Shown here one piece after another: positions 57,310 to 64,000 of a DNA stretch of 64,000 bases. The stretch comes from Siphonodentalium dalli (lineage: Eukaryota > Mollusca > Scaphopoda > Gadilida > Siphonodentaliidae), in assembly GCA_032622095.1 (NCBI GenBank), contig CP136065.1, forward strand, positions 58,585,949-58,649,948. The letters are read 5' to 3'. The notes below the pieces were generated by a model. It did no database searches. It worked only from the letters and a program-made list of their open reading frames with translations, and had not been told where the DNA came from. Position numbers and translations under genes: made by a program. The number at the start of each line of letters is the position of its first letter. The first letter of the stretch is position 1.

Positions 57310-57720
57310 TAGCCTGCACATAGTGTGTCTGTCATTTGCAGAATGGGGTCCCAAGAGGGTCAATTTAGTGGCTAGAATCACCAAATTCACACTCTGGGAA
57401 CCTCATTCTGATTAGACCACATCTTCTGGGAAGTATATATAGTCTACATTGTTATTTTTTCCCTTCTCAGCCTTCTGGGAAAGTTCTATAGGCCTATATC
57501 CCCTAATTTGCAGAAGATAAAATGCATAATCGAGAACTTCAACTGTGGAACTTCAATCTGATCTTAGGTCTCCCATGCATTATATCAGTTGAGGCCTAAG
57601 CAGAATGAGGTCCCCATAGGGTGAATTTAGTGATGCTATCCCACACAGCGGGCTAGCATAACTAAATTCACCCTCTGGGGACCTCATTCTGCAAATGACA
57701 GACACACTATTTGCAGGCTT
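57310..57720. mobile_element. composite GAATGAGG foldback element, second full copy
   Basis: 'agcctgcacatagtgtgtct' .. 'agacacactatttgcaggct' ends. Two 'gcagaatg(a/g)ggtccc' hairpins flank a core ('cttctgggaagtatatatag', 'gatcttaggtctccca') that matches 23095-23300. Confidence 0.82.
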
Positions 57721-58108
57721 GGACGACGGTCATATCAACCGAAAGCACCCATTTCCTTTTATTGATATAGCCACATAATTTTCTATCAATTTGTCACAAA
57801 AGTGACACGAATCAATTTTCGATCAACTTTGTCTCGGGTGTGTGTTTTCAGTGGTTGTCGGGAAAACCCAGCATATAAATGTCTTATCTTTCGGCGTGTT
57901 TGGTTTTGTCGCGATCGAGGATATGCTCTTGGTGTACTTTCGGCTATCAGCTAGGTGTTAGTTTAGTGGCTAAGCCCTGCAATGATACGTGATCAATACT
58001 GGTCGAACTTATCTGGATCACGTTACACGTGTAGAGGGGATATACTGACCAACTGACTTCACTCCGGTACTCTTACACTCTCTATTCTATTTCCGACCGG
58101 GCTCAAGT
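57721..58108 (+). promoter_or_regulatory. probable promoter / 5' leader region of the PERCC1-like gene
   Basis: Immediately precedes the non-coding exon that ends at the donor at 58156. It is somewhat CpG-richer than its surroundings and free of repeats. I see no convincing TATA box. The transcription start is not determinable here. Confidence 0.35.
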
Positions 58109-58778
58109 ATGGATGCGTTGTTCTGCGACGCAGGACACGGTCGCCATTTTGACATGTAAGTATGTAAATATAGTATATCTCTTCCTAGTAAGTGTTATAT
58201 AGATTCGGGATATAACATAACAGATATGAATTGGGAGCACCTGTCCAGAAAAGCTTCTATCAATTAATATCGATTTTATTTATAATTTTCTCTTGTCACT
58301 ACCTTCTAGTGGGAAAGGAAATGGGGCTATTTTGAGACCAGAGATCTCGCGGAAACGTTCTGAGATTACCTACAGGGGGAGAACTCTTATTAGCACCCAC
58401 AATCAAGGCGAATGTTATTTCAACTAAGATATTTCACTGGGAATTACGCTCAGCTGGATAAGAAATAAACCACCTTAAAATTTGCAGGAAGATAATCCGT
58501 TTTTTTTTTACATCTGCCAATTTCGGGGACCCACCACCTCCAAACCTGAAAAAAAATGTTTATACTCCTAAATTTGTTGTCCCAAATTTCACTAATTTTG
58601 GTCTGAAACAGTACTGCATAAAAAAACCAACTTGAATCGCTCATACCACTGGGAAATTATCCCCTTTAGTCCAAATGACTGTTTAACCAGCCTCTGTCTC
58701 CAGGCATGTCCTAACGTGCTTGTATATTGTAATTATCCTGTCTGCTTTTTCAGGTCAATTTTGGGAATATCACGGTGA
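58109..58778 (+). other. upstream ORF 1, spliced across the 5' intron
   Basis: ATG at 58109, 15 codons (MDALFCDAGHGRHFD), then a GT donor at 58156 (catGTAAGT) and an acceptor at 58751-58753 (tttttcag). The frame continues MSILGISR and stops at 58776-58778. If the exon is transcribed as predicted, this 23-codon uORF precedes the main start. Confidence 0.4.
58156..58753 (+). other. 5' UTR intron of the PERCC1-like gene
   Basis: Donor GTAAGT and acceptor (tctgctttttcag) are near-consensus. It includes a dispersed segment (58230-58290) shared with the CUB-gene intron at 19395-19445. A 64-codon minus ORF inside has no support. Confidence 0.55.
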
Positions 58779-58780
58779 AC

Positions 58781-58807
58781 ATGCTTGTGTCAAACACTCA
58801 CAACTAG
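58781..58807 (+). other. upstream ORF 2 (8 codons)
   Basis: ATG CTT .. AAC TAG, ending three bases before the main start codon. The TAG is in frame with the main ORF, so translation of the main protein cannot begin further upstream in this exon. Confidence 0.5.
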
Positions 58808-58810
58808 GGA

Positions 58811-59656
58811 ATGGAAGAACATCGATGGTTATCTCTTAATAACAGACATTCTGGTAGCGAGCAGACGACACATTGTGTTCCCACCACTGTTATCAAGAGA
58901 ACACCTGTAACGGAATGGAATCGTCACGTTGTACCTTTTAGAACCCAGGGAAGTGATTCGGATGAGTTTAGTGATCATGATTCCCATTATTCGGAAGATT
59001 TCGCAGACGAACCGCAGGAATCAGCAAATTTCGAGGAATCAGAGGATACACAGTGCCTATTATCATTTCTCAAAAATGTGGATTCAGATATCCAGAAATT
59101 CTTCGGAAAGAAAAACGACAAAGGTGACTCTTGTGAAATATATGAGGATAAATGGATCTCAACGAAATCCGGACGCGAACTTTATTATGACGAGCTTCTT
59201 AAAATAGCGAAGGGAGATAACGGCGAAATCGTAGGAAAGAACAGTGCAAATCAAAATGGAGGCCGAACTACGTACTCTGGGACGATGGACCCAAAGAAGG
59301 GTCTAGGACCCTTTAGTGAGTTGTTTGAATATGGATTGTATTCGTTCTACGGAGATCAACAGTTGAACAAAAGTGCGAAACGTATGGTGCTAAAACGCGC
59401 CAACAGTTTAGTGCCAATGTCGGGAAGGAAGTTTCCAATTTCATTTTGGCGGGAACCTCAACCTGGTTGCCGTGGAAATGCGCGTGAGAAAGTGAAACCG
59501 ATTACTGCCAGCTTGAACATGTTGCATCCTACATATCCTCCGGATTTCAGTGATCTGCTCCAAAGTTGGACGGGTGAAGTTCTGAACACTGGAAATCACA
59601 GTAGCGGTGATTGTTCTAGCGATACAAGTCTAATATCTAGCGAATCTTCAGTGTAA
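58811..59656 (+). CDS. PERCC1-like protein, 281 aa
   Basis: A single coding exon from ATG 58811 to TAA 59654-59656, with an in-frame TAG just upstream fixing the start. Layout: a polar N-terminus (1-45); an acidic serine/aspartate stretch (SDSDEFSDHDSHYSEDF, 48-64); a conserved-looking block LLSFLKNVDSDIQKFFGKK (83-101) and CEIYEDKW (108-115), SGRELYYDELLKIAKG (120-135); GPFSELFEYGLYSF (166-179); KFPISFWREPQPG (207-219); PPDFSDLLQSW (243-253); and a Ser-rich tail. From memory, vertebrate PERCC1 has the same order of motifs (..DIQ.(Y/F)FG.K, SARELYY, ELFEYG, P.SFW.EP, PDFSDLL..W). PERCC1 is needed for enteroendocrine cells in mammals, and its molecular role is unknown. No signal peptide, membrane helix or known catalytic motif is present. 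A 5' exon ending at 58155 and a 598-bp intron are predicted. The 29-bp minisatellite starts ~210 bp after the stop. Confidence 0.72.
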   Translation: MEEHRWLSLNNRHSGSEQTTHCVPTTVIKRTPVTEWNRHVVPFRTQGSDSDEFSDHDSHYSEDFADEPQESANFEESEDTQCLLSFLKNVDSDIQKFFGKKNDKGDSCEIYEDKWISTKSGRELYYDELLKIAKGDNGEIVGKNSANQNGGRTTYSGTMDPKKGLGPFSELFEYGLYSFYGDQQLNKSAKRMVLKRANSLVPMSGRKFPISFWREPQPGCRGNAREKVKPITASLNMLHPTYPPDFSDLLQSWTGEVLNTGNHSSGDCSSDTSLISSESSV

Positions 59657-59867
59657 CATGTTATATGAAAAATGTTAATTTATCCTAAGTGTGGATATAT
59701 TTAGATCTGCTTCATTGAAACAAGTTATTTTAGAGCCCACACTTTTTCTGTAAGATTATTATTTTAACACTTGACGACCATTTGTTTAGCTCAACAATTT
59801 GTTGAAGCCCTTACGAATTTAAAAGCCATATTTCAAAATTGTACTTTGAAACCCCTTGTTTATTTGC
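59657..59867 (+). other. 3' flank / UTR of the PERCC1-like gene
   Basis: AT-rich, no AATAAA seen before the minisatellite, so either a variant signal is used or the transcript reads into the repeat. Confidence 0.4.
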
Positions 59868-60727
59868 TATGATGCTGGTGGGTCCTGCTACATGTAAGCT
59901 GCTATGATGATGGTGAGTCTTGCTAATTTGCTATGATGTTGGTGGGTCCTGCTAATTTGCTATGATGTTGGTGGGTCCAGCTAATTTGCTATGATGGTGG
60001 TGAGTCCTGCTAATTTGCTATGATGTTGGTGGGTCCTGCTAATTTGCTATGATGGTGGGTTCCGCTGAATTGCTATGATGCTGGTAGGTCCGGCTAATTT
60101 GCTATGATGTTGGTAGGTCCGGCTAATTTGCTATGATGTTGGCTGGTCCTGCTAATTTGCTATGATGTTGGTGGGTCCTGCTAATTTGCTATGATTTTGG
60201 TGGGTCCTGCTAATTTGCTATGATGTGGGCAGGTCCTGCTAATTTGCTATGCTGTTGGTGGGTCCTGCTAATTTGCTATGATGTTGGTGGGTCCTGCTAA
60301 TTTGCTATGATGTTGGCGGGTCCTGCTAATTTGCTATGATGTTGGCAGGTCCTGCTATGATGTTGGCGGGTCATTCTATGTTGCTCGCGGGTCATGCTAT
60401 GTTGCTCGCGGGTGCTGCTAATTCACTATGCTGTTGGTGGGTCCTGCTAATTTTCTATGATGATGGTCCTGCTAATTTGCTATGATGTTGGTGGGTCCTG
60501 CTAATTTGCTATGATGTTGGCAGGTCCTGCTAATTTGCTATGATGTTGGCGGGTCATGATATGTTGCTATGATGCTCGCGGGTCCTGCTAATTTGCTATA
60601 ATGTTGGCGGGTCCTGCTAATTTGCTATGATGTTGGCAGGTCCTGCTAATTTGCTATGATGTTGGTGGGTCATGCTATGTTGCTATGATGCTCGCGGGTC
60701 CTGCTATGTTGCTATGATGCTGGTGGG
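59868..60727. repeat. 29-bp minisatellite
   Basis: About 29 units of 'tttgctatgatgttggtggg' + 'tcctgctaa'. Some lack the 'aattt' segment ('gctatgttgctcgcggg' variants from 60370). G-rich on the plus strand. Confidence 0.96.
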
Positions 60728-61216
60728 GCAAAATGATGATGTTAAGAAAAAGTGCCTTTCACAGCATTAGCCTATTCATCGATATCAGAAAGAGCAAGTG
60801 GTTTTATGAATCATTCATGAACATATAGATTTAAAAATATTTTCACCATGGCTACTATGGGGTTTACAAAATGACAGGAATAGCCATCTTGATTATAGTT
60901 GGTCTGAAACCAAAAGCGCCATTATTAAAATATTTCACAATATATCTTATAATGTTTTACACACAATGGATTTTCCACCACTCGTTCAGATTGGCTGAAG
61001 ACTGGGAAAATGACAACTTTTAGAAAAATGAACAGTCCAATTTCTTAACAATCATTTTGACCCACCAGCATCATAGTAATTCATAAGGATCACTTAGCCA
61101 GGGGTGTTTTAAGTATTTCTTCTCTTTGACAATGTGAATGATTTGGCTTTAATGAAAGCATCTGCTCCTCCAGTTTCAAAAAGTTGTCTTTTTGTGCAGG
61201 AGATATTGGTCGATCT
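60728..61216. other. no gene seen
   Basis: A stray minisatellite-like echo ('acccaccagcatcatag') lies inverted at 61060-61077. Nothing else. Confidence 0.45.
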
Positions 61217-61320
61217 TTAACCCTTTCATGCCTAGAGATTAATGAAATTTTGCGAAAACCATGTGTTAGTGCATTCTCTTATATATGCTTGATATGCGCC
61301 AGGGCTCTTTGATCACCATT
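61217..61320. mobile_element. left part of a TTAACCCTTTCATG MITE
   Basis: TTAACCCTTTCATGCC at the start, then 'gaaattttgcgaaaaccatg' and 'gcattctcttatatatgc'. The right end is missing. Confidence 0.65.
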
Positions 61321-61494
61321 AAAGTATAGATATATCGTATGTGGTCTTGCTCTCCACTCGATTTGTTTTGGTAATATGCCACCCTTAGAAATGAGCAAAA
61401 AATCTTAAATCAATATCAATATGGATGCCACCTTATCCACATTCTATGCGGACACTTTTCCTTGTTTAACATCCGAAACAATTTATAAGAAATA

Positions 61495-61649
61495 ATAACC
61501 ATTTCATGATGGGAGCTGAATTGGTGCAGCATTAAAGACCCTGTGCCAGTGCATTCTCTTATATATGGTCGACTCGTATATATATAAGAGAATGCAATGA
61601 CACAGGGTTTTTGTGAAAATTCAGGATGCTCCAATCATCAAAGGGTTAA
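61495..61649. mobile_element. TTAA-type MITE, CCCTTTCATGAC family
   Basis: 'ATAACCATTTCATGATGGGAG' start, trimmed here to its family block 'catttcatgatggga', hairpin 'cattctcttatatatgg'/'tatataagagaatgca', and end AATCATCAAAGGGTTAA. A compact (~155 bp) version of 38675-38919. Confidence 0.75.
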
Positions 61650-61679
61650 GGAAAAACATGTGTGGGGTGAAAACAGTCC

Positions 61680-61701
61680 GGGGGGGGGGGGGGGGGGGGG
61701 G
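61680..61701. repeat. poly-G tract (22 G)
   Basis: Follows 'gaaaacagtcc'. Confidence 0.95.
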
Positions 61702-62444
61702 CAAGGTGGGGCAGGAGTGCAAATATCGACCAATATCTTTAAACATCACTAAACACAAAGGTGCAAACTTGCTCATTTGAAACTTTAAGAGATCTTTTGA
61801 GTCATGTAGCTCTCTCTACCAGTGAATGGAGTAAATGCCTTGTTTGCAGAACGGATATACCGGTGTGATAGACTTATCCAAATTTAAATGGTGTTATCAA
61901 TTGGGCCATTGGTCTCAGCCATATCTACTACAAATTTTTCACAATAAGCAAACATACCAAATGATAAACTGATGGTCGGGGCATACTTAGCCAATGAGAG
62001 TTTGTGAAAGGGCTAAACTGTTGCTTAGCCTATAATACAAGCGAAAGCTAACATTTACACTACATCTTAATGGCAGGTGCTTTATCTTGTCACCAGCGTG
62101 GTGGGAGATAGTCCAGAGAAAACATGACTGTCACTGAGCTGCCAAACAAACTTACAACTTACATCTTAGTTGACACTTTCACTACCAAAAACAGCAGAAG
62201 CAGCTGAGCTTGTGGAGGGGGTTATAGTAGGGGAGGAGAGGATACACAGGGGGGACACATCCCCACTTTATATGATAGTATTATATAATACTGTCATATT
62301 TTGAATCTATTTTGCCTCCTAGTTTGACTGCCAAAGTGCACCAAATTGAACCCATTTTTCAAAATTCCCCAGGGGCAGCATAACCCTGGACTACCTAGTG
62401 TTTGCGTCACACTTATCTTTTTACTGTGGCTACTCATCTGGATC
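61702..62444. other. no gene seen
   Basis: Unremarkable DNA without defended exons or repeats. Confidence 0.45.
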
Positions 62445-62710
62445 ACATCTATATATATAAAAGAGTAGGATCTGTCGGTCTGTTCGTGATTTTTCTCCCA
62501 GACCCCAGGACCGATTTCAGCCAAATTTGGTGTGGTAACTCGGGGTACCCCGACTAATGTTATAACCGTGTTAGTTTTTTTAAATTTAGATTTTATAAAC
62601 AAAAATTTGACATTAAACATTGAGCAAGGACTAAATTCAAAAATTTTAATTTGAAAAGTTTTAAATGAAAAAAAAAAAAATTTTAAACGATCAAAATGTG
62701 CGTGAAATGC
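62445..62710. mobile_element. Helitron-like / unclassified repeat, copy 2
   Basis: Begins TCTATATATATAAAAGAG, then 'taggatctgtcggtctgttc', 'tttctcccagacccc', 'agccaaatttggtgtg' and A/T-rich DNA. It matches the 5' half of 15950-16305. The TC start before an AT run is consistent with a Helitron 5' end but not proof. Confidence 0.4.
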
Positions 62711-62940
62711 AAAAACCAACACATTAATATCTCAATTATTATCATTTTCCCATGCTATTATGACTGATAGCATGATTCGGTGAGAAGTCTTGTACATTTT
62801 CCGTAAAAAACTTGTCCGCAGGTTCGTAAAGCAACTAATTAAATTGGTGTCTCCTTAATTGAACTTTTTATCTGAATAGCCCTACAATTGAATGAATTGG
62901 ATTGGAAACAAGGAACTACCCATAATCTAGCATCTAGTTC

Positions 62941-63197
62941 AAGACTTGACATTAACATAGTGTGTCTGTCATTTGCAGAATGAGGTCCCCAGACGGTGAA
63001 TTTATTGATGCTACGCCGCATAGCGGGCTAGCATCACCAAATTCACCCTCTGGGGACCTCATTCTGCTTACACCTCAGTAGATTGAGGTCCCCAGAGGGT
63101 GAATTTGGTGATGCTAGCCCGCTATGCGGGGTAGCATCACTAAATTCACCCTCTGGGGACCTCATTCTGCAAATGACAGACACCCTATTTCAAGGCT
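62941..63197. mobile_element. GAATGAGG foldback element, two hairpins with short core
   Basis: 'catagtgtgtctgtcatttg' start and 'caaatgacagacacc' + 'ctatttcaaggct' end. Two near-perfect 'gaggtccccaga' hairpins are separated by only ~15 bp ('cttacacctcagtagatt'), i.e. the composite form with its core deleted. Confidence 0.82.
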
Positions 63198-63217
63198 AGC
63201 ATCTAGTTAGTGATGGC

Positions 63218-63400
63218 TTAACCCTTCCATTACTGAATCTTCCTGAAATTTTGCGAAAACCCTGTGCCAATGCATTCTCTTATATATGCCAGTCTCCCAC
63301 ACGATGCCTCCCATATATAAGAGAATACATTGGCTTAACACTATTTACCTTCACATTGTAAGCCAGTGCATTATATTATATGCGAGGCTGTTCTCACTAT
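63218..63400. mobile_element. TTAACCC MITE, partial
   Basis: TTAACCCTTCCATTACTG start, 'gaaattttgcgaaaaccctg', hairpin arms 'gcattctcttatatatgcc'/'catatataagagaatacat'. The right end was not found, and it fades into 'gcgaggctgttctcac'. Confidence 0.6.
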
Positions 63401-63789
63401 GACAACACATTGTTATAAATATCCAGGGTCTGTGCTGGCCCAAAATTTACTTTTACCAAATCTTTGCCAAATGAAAATATCTTTTGCCGAATTACCTACA
63501 AAGTTTAATTATAATCTTTGATATCAGGCCGAAATTAAGGGGTTTATGGAACATCGATTCATACAGTTGACAATGACCACTTGTAATAATTCCATTGTTC
63601 TAGACATTCCATTTAAGAGCAATGATTCAATCCTGGTGTAGCTGTAATTATTAATAATTTTTGTCCATTCGGTGGATTATCAACAAACAATAAACCATTC
63701 ACCCGTCAATATAAGGTCTACATCAACTTACAAACACCCATAAACAAAGGGGATTAGTTGTGATCAAATCACCATTATACTCATCAAGC

Positions 63790-63912
63790 CTGAGTTTAGT
63801 GTGCCTGTCATTTGCAGAATGAGGTTCCCAGAGGGTGAATTTAGCATTGCTATCCCACATATCGGGCTAGCATCACTAAATACACCCTCAGGGAACCTCA
63901 TTCTGTTTAGGT
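63790..63912. mobile_element. GAATGAGG foldback element, left half running off the window
   Basis: 'agcctgagtttagtgtgcct', one complete 'gcagaatgaggttccc..ggaacctcattctg' hairpin, then 'tttaggtctgg' as in the core of the composite copies. The second hairpin would lie beyond 64000. Confidence 0.75.
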
Positions 63913-64000
63913 CTGGAAAGTTTATTTATTATCAAATTTCTATATAAACTTCTTCACATAGATTCCATTTCTTTTTTAGTTTAGTTTCTCTATATCCCCA

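Noticed and set aside
1-64000. tRNA, rRNA, or intact autonomous transposase/viral genes
   Set aside because: I looked for B-box-like GGTTCGA motifs, rRNA-like conserved blocks, and RT, integrase or DDE motifs, and found none beyond the LINE tail and the BED-finger remnant. Short or diverged cases could be missed by eye.

Overview
This window is AT-rich, intron-bearing eukaryotic nuclear DNA dominated by repeats. I see no bacterial operons, rRNA, tRNA or CRISPR. The gene content (CUB-domain receptor, PERCC1-like protein, spliced exons with GT..AG borders) and the density of short palindromic transposons, minisatellites and dG/dC tracts suggest a marine invertebrate bilaterian such as a mollusc, brachiopod or hemichordate. 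The exact group cannot be fixed from sequence alone.

Four protein-coding loci can be supported. (1) Plus strand, 3.3-5.4 kb: the last three exons of an unrecognised gene, joined by phase-consistent splice sites. (2) Minus strand, 20.7-10.2 kb: the last four exons of a single-pass membrane protein with one CUB domain, a transmembrane helix and a long cytoplasmic tail ending near a PPxY motif. All three introns agree in phase, and they are filled with transposons. (3) Plus strand, 26.5-26.8 kb: a cysteine-rich CXC-like segment that looks frameshifted. (4) Plus strand, 58.1-59.7 kb: a 281-codon single-coding-exon gene resembling vertebrate PERCC1, with a 5' non-coding exon and two short upstream ORFs. 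A decayed non-LTR retrotransposon C-terminus lies at 51.7 kb on the minus strand. A 94-codon ORF of unknown status is duplicated in tandem at 30.6 and 31.5 kb.

The rest is repeats. 0-2.7 kb holds degenerate and mosaic tandem repeats. 6-9.8 kb holds foldback and TTAA-flanked MITEs and a degenerate array of a dispersed repeat. 11-20 kb (introns of the CUB gene) carries a hAT element with an exact 8-bp target duplication, and a TTAA-flanked element swollen by about 46 copies of a 32-bp repeat and itself interrupted by a second hAT element. 20.8-26 kb has GC-rich and palindromic elements. 27-32 kb is a patchwork of local duplications with runs of up to 33 G. 33-51 kb is mostly single-copy-looking non-coding DNA sprinkled with MITEs. 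52.4-56.6 kb is a 4.1-kb satellite of 23-bp units with higher-order structure. 59.9-60.7 kb is a 29-bp minisatellite just 3' of the PERCC1-like gene. 61-64 kb returns to MITEs.

The genes do not form an obvious functional unit. The main biological stories are the invertebrate CUB receptor and PERCC1-like genes, and a layered transposon and minisatellite history written into their introns and flanks.
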